Source: Burkholderia sp. Bp9142
Lineage (GTDB): Bacteria; Pseudomonadota; Gammaproteobacteria; Burkholderiales; Burkholderiaceae
Assembly (NCBI RefSeq): GCF_003853415.1
Contig: NZ_QTPP01000009.1
Location: 62,001-126,000, forward strand
DNA: 64,000 nt
Reading direction: 5' to 3'
Shown here: in pieces, positions 9,896 through 19,700 of the stretch
How the letters are laid out: every line of letters begins with the position of its first letter
How positions within the stretch are numbered: position 1 is the first letter of the stretch
Program-made: the position numbers and the translations under genes
Notes under the pieces: model-generated
Seen by the model: only the letters and a program-made list of their open reading frames with translations
Database searches by the model: none
What the model was told of the DNA's origin: nothing

Positions 9896-10017
9896 TCCGT
9901 CCCAACTAAGTTGGCCTAAGTGGCTGATATTTTTTGCTGACGGTCTGTTGAATCAAAGGCGAAAGGGGGTGAAAGCCTTCCTTTCGCGGTTGGAAAACCA
10001 AATCTGGAGTGAAAGTG

Positions 10018-11463
10018 ATGTTGATCCCCGTCATCCTGTCTGGTGGCGCAGGCACGCGACTTTGGCCGGTCTCTCGTGAAGGGCACCCTAAACCGTTCAT
10101 GAAGCTTGCGGACGGCGAGAGCCTGCTCTCGAAAACCTATCGCCGTGCGGCAGCCGTGGTTGGCAGCGACGCGGGGCCGGAGCAGCGGGAGATTCTCACG
10201 GTCACCAATCGCGACTACTACTTCATGAGCAAGGACGAGTTCGCAGGCGTGAAGCTTGGCGAATCGGTGTCCGGCGCATTCATGCTCGAACCTGCTGGTC
10301 GCAACACGGCACCGGCAGTCGCAATGGCGGCCCATCACGTCGCGGAAAAGTACGGGCGTGATGCGCTGATGCTGATTCTCGCGGCCGATCATCTGGTTCA
10401 GGATCAGCAAGGATTTTCCGCCGCGGTCGCGAGTGCCGTCGAACTGGCGAATCAGGACAAGCTGGTGACGTTCGGCATCGTGCCGACCCGCCCGGATACA
10501 GGCTTCGGTTACATCGAGGCCGGGGATACGATGGGCGCGGGCCGGGCCGCACTGCGCTTCGTCGAAAAGCCGGATGCCGACAAGGCGGCCGAGTATCTTG
10601 CCGCGGGCAACTATCTCTGGAATTCCGGGATGTTCTGCTTCAAGGCAGGGGTCATTCTGGCCGAAATGGCACGTCATGCGCCGGACGTTGCGACAGCCGC
10701 CGAGGCGTGCTGGTCGTCGCTGAAGGCGAACAACGCGTCGGCGCAGATGCTCGAGATTCCTGCGGAGTCTTTCGCAAAAATGCCCGACATCTCGATCGAC
10801 TACGCGGTAATGGAGCGATCGGCGAACGTGGCGGTCGTGCCATCCAGTTTCGGGTGGAGCGATATCGGTTCGTGGGGTGCGGTTCGCGACCTGGTGTCGC
10901 CTGACGCGGATAGTAACCGCGCGATCGGCGAAGCAATCTTCGTCGACAGCCGGAATACCTATGTGCAGAGCCAGGACCGCGTGGTCGCGGCCGTGGGCGT
11001 GGCTGATCTGATGATCATCGATACGCCGGATGCGCTCCTGGTCGCGCATCCCGATTGCGCGCAGGACGTGAAGCGGGTCGTGGCTCGCCTCAAGAAACAG
11101 AATCACGAAGCGTACAAGCTGCATCGCACCGTGAGCCGTCCGTGGGGGACTTACACCGTGCTGGAAGAGGGGCCCCGCTTCAAGATCAAGCGCATCGAGG
11201 TCAAGCCGGGCGCCAGCCTGAGTCTGCAAATGCACCATCACCGGAGCGAGCACTGGATTGTCGTGTCCGGCATGGCCAAGGTCGTGAACGGAGATCAGGA
11301 AATCTTCGTGCGTACCAATGAGTCCACCTACATTCCCGCAGGCCACAAGCATCGACTCGAGAACCCGGGCGTGCTGGATCTCGTGATGATCGAGGTACAA
11401 AGCGGCGAATATCTCGGGGAAGACGACATCGTTCGCTTCCAGGACGTTTACGGGCGGGCGTGA
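10018..11463 (+). CDS. manC: Mannose-1-phosphate guanylyltransferase / mannose-6-phosphate isomerase (bifunctional)
   Basis: ManC supplies GDP-D-mannose, here the precursor of GDP-D-rhamnose through Gmd and Rmd. The 481-residue protein has the pyrophosphorylase signature PVILSGGAGTRLWPVSRE at the N-terminus and FVEKPD at about residue 183. A C-terminal type II phosphomannose isomerase cupin domain contains RPWGTYTVLEEG and QMHHHRSEHW. TGGAG lies 8 nt before ATG 10018, so I prefer this to the GTG at 10009. The phosphomannomutase step is provided by manB at 38647 rather than next door. Confidence 0.95.
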   Translation: MLIPVILSGGAGTRLWPVSREGHPKPFMKLADGESLLSKTYRRAAAVVGSDAGPEQREILTVTNRDYYFMSKDEFAGVKLGESVSGAFMLEPAGRNTAPAVAMAAHHVAEKYGRDALMLILAADHLVQDQQGFSAAVASAVELANQDKLVTFGIVPTRPDTGFGYIEAGDTMGAGRAALRFVEKPDADKAAEYLAAGNYLWNSGMFCFKAGVILAEMARHAPDVATAAEACWSSLKANNASAQMLEIPAESFAKMPDISIDYAVMERSANVAVVPSSFGWSDIGSWGAVRDLVSPDADSNRAIGEAIFVDSRNTYVQSQDRVVAAVGVADLMIIDTPDALLVAHPDCAQDVKRVVARLKKQNHEAYKLHRTVSRPWGTYTVLEEGPRFKIKRIEVKPGASLSLQMHHHRSEHWIVVSGMAKVVNGDQEIFVRTNESTYIPAGHKHRLENPGVLDLVMIEVQSGEYLGEDDIVRFQDVYGRA

Positions 11464-12257
11464 TGCTAGGGATGTTGAAAGTCCTTTGGGCCTATCGCGG
11501 TTTCATTCTGGGTAGCGTCAAACGGGAATTCCAGTCCAAGTACCGCAATTCCCTGCTGGGCGCGGCGTGGACGGTGCTCAATCCGCTGGCGATGATCGTC
11601 GTGTACACGGTGATCTTTTCGCGCGTCATGCATGCCCGCTTGCCCGGGGTGGACAGCACGTTTGCGTACAGCATCCACTTGTGCGCCGGCGTGTTGCCGT
11701 GGGCCATGTTTGTCGAAATCGTCAGCAATGGCCAGAACACATTCGTCAACAACGCGAACCTGCTCAAAAAGCTGAGCTTCCCGCGGTTGTGCCTGCCGAT
11801 CATCGTGGTGATCAATGCGCTGGTCAATTTCGCGATCGTGTTCGGGCTGTTTACGGTGTTCCTGCTGATGACGGGCAACTTCCCGGGTTTGGCCTATTTC
11901 GCCGTCATTCCCGTGTTGACCCTGATGACGTTGTTTGCCATCGGACTGGGCATCACGCTCGGGGTGTTGAACGTGTTCTTTCGCGACGTGGGGCAGTTCT
12001 TCGGGATCGTGCTGAATTTCTGGTTCTGGCTGACGCCGGTCGTCTATGCGGCCAACATTTTGTCCAAGTCGGCACAGGAGGCGTTGCGCTTCAACCCGAT
12101 GGCACCCGTGATCGAAGCCTTCCAGGTCACGATGGTGCAACACGTCTGGCCGGACTGGTCGGCGCTGCTGTATCCGTTCGTATTGAGCATCGCGCTGTGT
12201 CTCGCCGGCTTCAGTCTGTTCCGCAAGCATGCGGGTGAAATGGTGGATGAACTCTGA
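11463..12257 (+). CDS. wzm: O-antigen ABC transporter permease (Wzm)
   Basis: A 264-residue ABC-2 type permease. SVKREFQSKYRNSLLGAAW, followed by LNPLAMIVVY, is the characteristic amphipathic N-terminal segment, and about six hydrophobic helices follow. With Wzt it exports a completed undecaprenyl-linked O-polysaccharide across the inner membrane. The start overlaps the manC stop, and its own stop overlaps the ATG of wzt (TGATG), so the genes are tightly coupled. A GTG at 11460 is an alternative start. Confidence 0.95.
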   Translation: MLGMLKVLWAYRGFILGSVKREFQSKYRNSLLGAAWTVLNPLAMIVVYTVIFSRVMHARLPGVDSTFAYSIHLCAGVLPWAMFVEIVSNGQNTFVNNANLLKKLSFPRLCLPIIVVINALVNFAIVFGLFTVFLLMTGNFPGLAYFAVIPVLTLMTLFAIGLGITLGVLNVFFRDVGQFFGIVLNFWFWLTPVVYAANILSKSAQEALRFNPMAPVIEAFQVTMVQHVWPDWSALLYPFVLSIALCLAGFSLFRKHAGEMVDEL

Positions 12258-13477
12258 TGGGCACCATTACCGTTACCAATCTTGGCAAGGCATACAAACA
12301 GTATCCGACGCGGTGGTCACGTCTTCTCGAGTGGCTGGATCCGCGCGGCAAGCCTCATCACACGCTGCACTGGGTGCAGCGTGACGTCAGTTTCTCGGTT
12401 CGTTCCGGCGAGGCGCTGGGTATTGTCGGCATCAACGGTGCCGGCAAGAGCACGCTGCTGAAAATGATTGTTGGAACCACGCAGCCGACCGTCGGCAGCG
12501 TGACGCGAACCGGCCAGATCGCAGCATTGCTCGAGCTGGGAATGGGGTTCCATGCGGACTTCACCGGGCGCCAGAACGTGATGATGGCAGGGCAACTGCT
12601 CGGTTTCAGCGTCGAAGAGATTGTCGCGTTGATGCCGGAAATCGAGGCGTTCGCCGAAATCGGCGAATACATCGACCAGCCGGTGCGCGTTTATTCGAGC
12701 GGGATGCAGGTGCGTCTCGCGTTCAGTGTCGCGACGGCTCGTCGTCCGGATATCCTGATCGTCGACGAGGCGCTCTCGGTCGGCGACGCCTATTTCCAGC
12801 ACAAGAGTTTCGATCGCATCCGGGAGTTTCGCAAGCAGGGCACGACGTTGTTGATCGTCGCGCACGACAAGGCCGCGATTCAGGCCATCTGTGATCGCGC
12901 GATCCTGCTGAATGCCGGGCGGCTGGAGATGGAAGGGACGCCCGAAGCGGTCATGGATTACTACAACGCGATGCTGGCGGACCATCAGGATCAGGAAGTA
13001 CGTCAGGAAGTGCTCGAGAGTGGCAAGGTCCAGACGATTTCCGGTACGGGTGAGGTCACGATCGATCAGGTTGCATTGCTGAATCGGGACGGCAGGCCGA
13101 TCGAGGTCGCTCAAGTCGGGCAGCCGGTGACGCTGCGGATTTCCGCCGAATGTCGTGAGTCCGTGCAGGATCTGGTCATGGGCTTCATGATCAAGGACCG
13201 ACTGGGGCAGACCGTCTTTGGCACCAACACGCACAATCTCAAGTCCGACATCGGCGATGTGGCTGCCGGGGCGAATGCGACGGTCGATTTCGAATTCCCG
13301 GCGAATATCGGCCCGGGCAGCTATTCGGTTGCCGTTGCGTTGCATACGGGCAGTACGCACATGCAGAACAATTTCGAGTGGAGGGACCACGCCCTTACAT
13401 TCAATATGGTGAACGGCAACGTGAGCGAGTTCGTCGGAATGACGTGGATGCCGACACAGGCGAAGGTGGTGTCGTGA
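12257..13477 (+). CDS. wzt: O-antigen ABC transporter ATPase with C-terminal carbohydrate-binding domain (Wzt)
   Basis: This 406-residue protein has an ABC ATPase in residues 1-240: Walker A GINGAGKSTLLK, the signature region YSSGMQVRLAFSVA, and Walker B ILIVDEALSVGD. From about residue 265 to the end is a beta-rich extension of the Wzt C-terminal type. In characterised systems with this extension, such as E. coli O8/O9a, it recognises the capped non-reducing end of the polymer before export. The extension therefore predicts a capping enzyme, and the next gene fits. The stop overlaps the GTG start of that gene. Confidence 0.94.
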   Translation: MGTITVTNLGKAYKQYPTRWSRLLEWLDPRGKPHHTLHWVQRDVSFSVRSGEALGIVGINGAGKSTLLKMIVGTTQPTVGSVTRTGQIAALLELGMGFHADFTGRQNVMMAGQLLGFSVEEIVALMPEIEAFAEIGEYIDQPVRVYSSGMQVRLAFSVATARRPDILIVDEALSVGDAYFQHKSFDRIREFRKQGTTLLIVAHDKAAIQAICDRAILLNAGRLEMEGTPEAVMDYYNAMLADHQDQEVRQEVLESGKVQTISGTGEVTIDQVALLNRDGRPIEVAQVGQPVTLRISAECRESVQDLVMGFMIKDRLGQTVFGTNTHNLKSDIGDVAAGANATVDFEFPANIGPGSYSVAVALHTGSTHMQNNFEWRDHALTFNMVNGNVSEFVGMTWMPTQAKVVS

Positions 13478-14868
13478 GTGACAATTTCTACCGGGCGTTC
13501 GAAGAGCGGTATTACGCGCCCCGGGACCTCATCAAAAGCATCCGCAAGCAGTATTTGCCGTTCGTCGAACCGCTGGCATCGATCTATCCGGGTGGCCGCA
13601 CGTTCGACCTCGGCTGTGGCCGCGGCGAGTGGCTGGAACTGATGTCCGAACGAGGCTTGACGCCTTTCGGCGTTGACCTGGACGCCGGCATGCTGCAGGC
13701 CTGCGAGGAGCGTGGCCTGCCCGCGACGCAGGGCGATGCGGTGGCCTATCTGAAGACGCTGGAATCCGACAGTCAGGTCGTCGTGTCGGCTTTCCATGTC
13801 GTCGAACACATTACCTTCGAGCAGTTGCAGACTGTCGTATCGGAGGCGTTGCGGGTATTGCGGCCTGGCGGTTTGCTGATTCTCGAAACGCCCAATCCGG
13901 AAAATATCGCCGTCGCGACCAACAACTTTTACCTGGATCCCACGCATCAGAAGCCGATTCCGTCGCTGCTGTTGTCTTTCGTGGCCGAGCATGGTGGATT
14001 CGAGACGGTGAAGACGCTACGGTTGCAGGAATCGCCGGCGTTGCGTAATCCTGATCATCCGGTGTCTCTGCTGGACGTGATCCGGGGTGCGAGTCCCGAC
14101 TATGCGGTCATCGCGCAGAAGGCTGCCGGTCCGGAAATCAAGGAGAAGTTTGCCCAGGTGTTCGCGGCTGAGTACGGTTTGTCGCTGGAGCAGCTTGCCG
14201 ACCGTTACGAAGCGCGAACGGATGCCGTACGGCTTCGGATGGACAAGGTCGAGGCGGGAGTCGAGCGGGTCGACGAACTGGTGCGCGTGATCAACGGGCA
14301 GCTCCATCTGGCCCAGGAGCGGCTTCAATCCGTCGAAGCTGATCTGAACGCCGGGCAAAGGCAGGTCGTCGAGGACCGGCTCAAGCTTGCGGAGGAACGG
14401 TGCCGGCATGCAGAGGAACTGCGCCAGCACGCGGAGAACCAGCTTGGCGCCGTTGAGGCGCGGGCTCAACATGCCGAAGCGCAGGCGCGGCAGGCGAATG
14501 AACTGTTGCACGCCGTGCTGCACAGCACGTCCTGGCGTGTGTCGAAGCCGGTGCGTATCGTAGGCATGCCGCTTCGCAGATTGACGTCTGCAATTCGCGA
14601 GCGCAGGTTGCTGACAGGGATCAAGACGCGAATCAAGGGCGTGCTCAGAGTCGGGGCGGCTGAACTGGCGAAGCGGCCGGCACTGAAGCGTGCCGCCCTC
14701 AGGTTGGTGAGGATGAGTCCGGCACTGGATCGTCGACTGCGCGCCGTCGTGACACAGTCGGCGAGCGCTGCCGTCGGTTCTCCTGCGTCTCAACGCGCGT
14801 TGCCGGAGTCGGCCCGTGAGGTGCTCGACGAGCTCCGGGCTGCCGCACGTGCGTCTGAATCCCGGTGA
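13474..14868 (+). CDS. SAM-dependent methyltransferase with long coiled coil (WbdD-like candidate chain terminator)
   Basis: The GTG at 13474 overlaps the wzt stop (GTGA) and gives 464 residues. Residues 1-200 form a class I methyltransferase: TFDLGCGRGEWLELM is motif I, FHVVEHITFEQL and LRPGGLLILETPNPEN follow. Residues 255-350 are a Glu/Gln/Arg-rich coiled coil with heptads such as RLKLAEERCRHAEELRQHAE, and the last 110 residues are basic. WbdD of E. coli O8/O9a joins methyltransferase (and kinase) activity to a coiled-coil ruler that caps the O-chain. No kinase domain is visible here. Chain capping is an inference from architecture and from the adjacent Wzt with a C-terminal binding domain. 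Confidence 0.85.
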   Translation: MSDNFYRAFEERYYAPRDLIKSIRKQYLPFVEPLASIYPGGRTFDLGCGRGEWLELMSERGLTPFGVDLDAGMLQACEERGLPATQGDAVAYLKTLESDSQVVVSAFHVVEHITFEQLQTVVSEALRVLRPGGLLILETPNPENIAVATNNFYLDPTHQKPIPSLLLSFVAEHGGFETVKTLRLQESPALRNPDHPVSLLDVIRGASPDYAVIAQKAAGPEIKEKFAQVFAAEYGLSLEQLADRYEARTDAVRLRMDKVEAGVERVDELVRVINGQLHLAQERLQSVEADLNAGQRQVVEDRLKLAEERCRHAEELRQHAENQLGAVEARAQHAEAQARQANELLHAVLHSTSWRVSKPVRIVGMPLRRLTSAIRERRLLTGIKTRIKGVLRVGAAELAKRPALKRAALRLVRMSPALDRRLRAVVTQSASAAVGSPASQRALPESAREVLDELRAAARASESR

Positions 14869-14959
14869 CGAGGCGCGTAACCGGATAGATGGAACTGCCG
14901 TGCACGCGAACAGTGTGCCGGCAACAATGGTAAGTGCTGCTTTGGAAACAACATCCCCC

Positions 14960-16396
14960 ATGCATAAACCCCAGCCTGCTAACGCAATCAGACCTCGAAT
15001 CCTGGTGGTTGGCGACATCATGCTTGACCGCTACGTCATGGGTGGCGTCTCTCGCATTTCTCCTGAGGCACCGGTTCCCGTTCTGGCGGTCGGTCGCGAA
15101 GAGAATCGGCCCGGCGGTGCTGCGAATGTGGCCGCCAACGTCAGTGCCATGGGAGGGGACGCGACGCTGCTGGCGGTGGTCGGTCACGACAGCGCGTCCA
15201 TCGAGCTTCAGAAGTGCCTGCAGGAGTACGGCGTCCGGACGCTGTTCGTGTCCGACCCCGAGGGAGGCACGACGCAAAAGACCCGCTTGATGGCGGGTGC
15301 GCAACAGATCGCCCGCGTTGATCGCGACGTGCGTCCGACGGCGCGTACCCAGGCGTTGCTGCTCGAAGAATTCAGGCGGGTCGCATCCGACCATGACCTG
15401 ATCGTGTTTTCGGACTATGCGAAGGGTACGCTGGACCACCTGCCGGAATTTCTGGCGGCGGCCGCGGCTTTGAATGTTCCCACGCTCGTTGATCCGAAGC
15501 GGACCGACCCCGCGTTCTATCGCGGCGCAACATTGCTCAAGCCGAACAATTCCGAGTTCATCGGACTGTTCGGCGACTACACCTCCGAAGAGGAACTGCT
15601 GGAACGGGCACATCATGCGTTGAGCGAGCTGAACTTGCGGCATCTCGTCGTGACCCGTGGCGCGAAGGGCATGGTCTATGTGAGTACTGACGGCCATCTG
15701 GGCAGCATTCCCACGCACGCGCGTGATGTGTTCGATGTATCGGGCGCCGGCGATACCGTGCTCTCGGCGCTCGCACTGGCGCTGGCCCGCGGTACGCCGG
15801 TATCCGAGGCGGTGCATATCGCCAATGTGGCGGCGGGCATCGCGGTCTCCCATTCCGGTACCTATGTGGTCACGGCGGATGAAGTTCGCGATCAACTGTA
15901 TCCGTCACGCCAGCGCGCCCCCAAGCGGGTGGATGAGGAAACACTCGGGAAGCTGCTGCTGACGCATCGGCAGCGAGGGGAAGTCATCGTGTTCACCAAC
16001 GGCTGTTTCGACACGCTGAACCCTGGCCATACCCGCTTCCTCAACGAAGCGCGTGCGCAGGGCGACATTCTGGTCGTGGGGCTCAATTCCGATGCTTCGG
16101 TGCACGAACTCGACGGGTCCGCGCGCCCGGGAAATTCCCTGGCCCATCGCGCCGAAGTGCTGGCTGGCCTGGCAGCAGTGGATTACGTGGTGGAGTTCGA
16201 TGCGCCGACGCCGTTGAAACTGATCGAGTCGCTCGAACCCGATGTTCTCGTGAAGGGCGGCGATTACGAAGTGCATGACATCGTTGGACATGACGCGGTA
16301 AATGCCCGCGGAGGCCGCGTGGCCGCGCTCGCGTTCCACGATGGCTACCCGACCGCGCGCGTCGTTCGGAAGATCAGCGCGGTGCGTGATCAATGA
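14960..16396 (+). CDS. hldE: Bifunctional heptose 7-phosphate kinase / heptose 1-phosphate adenylyltransferase
   Basis: The 478-residue protein matches the length of E. coli HldE. The N-terminal ribokinase-type domain (about residues 1-320) has RPGGAANVAANV, LKPNNSEF and FDVSGAGDTVLS. The C-terminal cytidylyltransferase-like domain has VFTNGCFDTLNPGHTRFL (HxGH-type) and VVGLNSD. It makes ADP-D-glycero-D-manno-heptose. Placement inside an O-antigen locus, next to a glycosyltransferase with a heptosyltransferase-like (GT9) domain, is unusual and suggests heptose in the polymer or its adaptor. ATG 14960 is chosen for length agreement; an in-frame ATG at 14927 is an alternative. Confidence 0.93.
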   Translation: MHKPQPANAIRPRILVVGDIMLDRYVMGGVSRISPEAPVPVLAVGREENRPGGAANVAANVSAMGGDATLLAVVGHDSASIELQKCLQEYGVRTLFVSDPEGGTTQKTRLMAGAQQIARVDRDVRPTARTQALLLEEFRRVASDHDLIVFSDYAKGTLDHLPEFLAAAAALNVPTLVDPKRTDPAFYRGATLLKPNNSEFIGLFGDYTSEEELLERAHHALSELNLRHLVVTRGAKGMVYVSTDGHLGSIPTHARDVFDVSGAGDTVLSALALALARGTPVSEAVHIANVAAGIAVSHSGTYVVTADEVRDQLYPSRQRAPKRVDEETLGKLLLTHRQRGEVIVFTNGCFDTLNPGHTRFLNEARAQGDILVVGLNSDASVHELDGSARPGNSLAHRAEVLAGLAAVDYVVEFDAPTPLKLIESLEPDVLVKGGDYEVHDIVGHDAVNARGGRVAALAFHDGYPTARVVRKISAVRDQ

Positions 16397-16785
16397 CCTT
16401 GCTTGCCGTAAAAGAGGCGTGGAGCGTGCGCGGGTTGCGCGAAGCGGGCGTGCAGCGATGGGCAGTCCGGGGCGGCGATGCCGGTTTGGGCCTGTTTCAC
16501 GAGCGGCTCGGCTTTTCAGGTCGTCCGCGGAGCGCGCTGCTTCGTCGCTCGATGGTGCAATGCCGTCAGCTCGACGTTGTGAGCCATACGAGTTTTCAAG
16601 GCTTGTTTGACGGCAGTGCTCTGATTGAACGAACCTGGAGCGAGGTTCAGCGCCGCTTTGGCCACTCGAGGCTGCCCTTTGGACGGGCATTTTCCGTCAG
16701 CGCGCCCCGATGCGCTGCTGCGCCGGATTGTTCCGGGATCAAGACGGCCTCATGGGCGTCGCTAGCCAAGTAAAGTAGGACAACC
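16397..16785 (+). other. 389-bp stretch without a convincing gene
   Basis: Between hldE and the giant glycosyltransferase. A forward open frame (16393-16773, 126 codons, ATG overlapping the hldE stop) spans most of it, but its product is Arg/Ser/Ala-rich with no recognisable motif or family. It could be the eroded remnant of a gene or spurious. The ribosome site TAGGA sits just before the ATG at 16786. Confidence 0.5.
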
Positions 16786-19700
16786 ATGCGAATCGTTATT
16801 GACATGCAGGGAGCGCAAACCGAGAGCCGCTTCCGGGGCATCGGGCGCTATTCCCTTTCCTTGGCGCTTGCCATTGCCCGCAATGCGGGAGACCACGAAG
16901 TCTATCTGGCGCTCAGCGGACTTTTCCCTGAGACCATCGGACCGATACGTCAGGCATTTCGGGGACTGGTGCCGCAGGAGCGGATTCGGGTCTGGCAGGC
17001 GCCGGGGCCGATGCGCTGGATCGACGCACACAATGCGTCGCGTCGCGCCATTGCCGAACGGGTGCGCGAGGCGTTTCTGGAAACGCTCGATCCCGATATC
17101 GTGCTGGTCACCAGCCTGTTCGAGGGGTTGGGGGACGACGCGGTCATCAGCATCGGGGCATTGGGTGAGCCGCTGCCGACCGCGGTCATCCTTTACGACC
17201 TGATTCCGCTGATCAACCCGGACGAGCATTTCCGCACGAATCCTGTTCATCGTGGCTACTATGCAGACCGCATCGAAAACCTGAAGCGTGCGCGGCATCT
17301 TCTTGCGATCTCGGAGAGTGCCCGGCAGGAGGCGTTGGGTGCATTGCCTTTTTCGCCCGAGAAGGTGACCAATGTGTCGGGCGCTTGCGATGAGACGTTT
17401 ACCCGCGTCGTGCCCGATGCAGACCAGATGGCGACCCTGAAGAAACGCCTGGGGGTAACCCGGCCTTTCATCATGTACACGGGTGGCGCCGATGCACGCA
17501 AGAACCTCCCGCGGCTGATCGAGGCGTTCGCCGACCTGCCCGATACGTCGCGCCGTCACCACCAGCTGCTGTTTGTCGGTCGAATGCCGCAGTCGGAAGT
17601 GAGCGCGCTTCGTGCCCATGCACAACGCGTCGGTCTCCGTGGCGACGAGCTGTTGTTCAGCGATTACATCTCCGATGACGAGTTACTGGCGTTGTTCAGT
17701 ACGTGCCGCCTGTTTGTCTTCCCGTCCCTGCACGAAGGATTTGGCTTGCCGCCGCTTGAAGCGATGGCATGCGGCGCAGTGGTGATCGCGGCCGACAGCA
17801 CCAGCCTTCCGGAAGTCATGGGCAGCCCCGAGGCGCTGTTCGATCCGCAGTCGGTCCCGGCCATCAGCGCCAAGATGCATGCGGCGCTGACTGACGAGGG
17901 CCTGCGTGCGCGGTTGCTGGAGAACGCCAGGATTCAGGCGCAGGCATTCTCGTGGGATCGCAGCGCCAAGCTCGTGTTGCAGGCCATCACGCCCTTCGAG
18001 CGCCCCCGTGAGTCGCGGACGGTGCGCGCAGTGACCTTCGAGCGCACCACGCTGTTCGAGCCGAAAATCAAAAGAATCCTGCTGCTCAAGCTGGATCACA
18101 TGGGGGATCTGCTGCTGGCGGTGCCGGCTATCTCCCGTCTGCGCGCACGATACCCGAAGGCCAGTATCGATGTCGTGGTGGGTAGCTGGAATCAGGCGTT
18201 GGCTCAAACCCTGCCGTTCTTCGACCGGGTGTTGACGCTCGACTACTTCAAGCGCAAATCGTCGTTGCAGGCGGATCTGTCCGATGGTTCATTAGCCGAG
18301 TTCGTGAAGCAGCTGGGTTCCTACGACCTGGCTATCGATTTGAGGCGACAGCCTGATACACGGTTCGTCCTGGCACAAGTCGAGGCGGGGCTCAAGGTCG
18401 GCTACGGCAGCCTCAATCCAGCCATCGATGCCAAGCTCGACATCGCGCTGCCCACGTATCAGGATCGGCCGTTCGTGGAAACGCCGCTGAATCGCATTTC
18501 GATCAGCGAGCAGATGCTGGCTCTGGTCGACGCGCTCCCGGCTCATCCGTCCGACTATGTGGTTTTGCCGCCGCTCGCGGCCCCGGTGCAACAGCATACT
18601 CGTGCGGTTGCGCTGTTTCCTTACGCCGGCGGCGATGCGAAGGAATGGCCTGTCGCGCGGTTCCACGAACTGGCACGCCGGCTGGCCGCGGACGCCTCGG
18701 TGGAACGCGTCAGCGTCTTTTTTGCCAGCGAAAAGGAAGCTCAGCGTTTCAGCTTTGACGGCATCGAAAAAGTAGTGATTCAGGCGGGGCTCAGCATTCC
18801 CGAACTGATGCAGCATCTCGCCGGCCACCAGCTATGCGTCGCCAACAATTCCGGCGGCGCGCACATGGCGGCCTATCTGGGCGTGACAGCGTTAGGCGTC
18901 TACGGCGGTTTGGAAACCGCGCACGAATGGGCGCCTGTGTTCGGCAACAGCTATGTCTTGCATAATGAGGCGGCTTGCTCCCCTTGCCACATTGCCGCGC
19001 GACGCGATTGTCCGCACGAGTTTTTCTGTCTCGATGACATCGCTGTGGATGACGTGTATGCCCACTGTCGGGAACTGCTTGATCAGAATGGTGCGGTGGT
19101 GCCGGCGGCACAGTCGCGTCCGAGCATCCAGTCGACACGCAAAAAACTGATTCAAGCCCTCGCGCCTTTGGTACGTCAATGCAACGAAGACGAGTTGAGT
19201 CAAGTGGCGCAGGGCATTGCACTCAGTTTGCCCAAGCGGACGCATCGCGCGCTGTTTGTCGATGTATCGCAGCTGGTCAACCACGATGCCCGGACCGGAA
19301 TTCAACGGGTCGTACGGAGTATCCTGAGCGAGCTGCTCAACGACCCACCGAAGGACTTCGAGGTATGGCCGGTCTACGCGAAGCATGACCGAACGGGGTA
19401 CTTTTATGCGAAACGTCTGCGGTCGGAATTCATGGGGCAGGGTGACCCCGGATCGGAGCAGGAAGATCCCATCGATTTTCAGGCGGGCGATGTTTTTTTG
19501 GGGCTGGACCTAAACCCGGATGGCGTGCCTGCTCAGGAAGCGTTCTTTGATGAAATGCATCGCCATGGTGTTCGGATCCTGTTTGTGGTGTACGACCTCT
19601 TATGCGTGCTGATGCCGAATTATTTCAGGCCCGGGAGCATGGAGCTGTTCGAGCAATGGCTGAACACGATCTCTCGATATGATGGCGTTGTTTGCGGCTC

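Noticed and set aside
16393..16773. 126-codon forward ORF after hldE
   Set aside because: No recognisable motif, low-complexity Arg/Ser composition and no clear ribosome site; the ATG-stop overlap is easily coincidental. Reported as a gene-free stretch.
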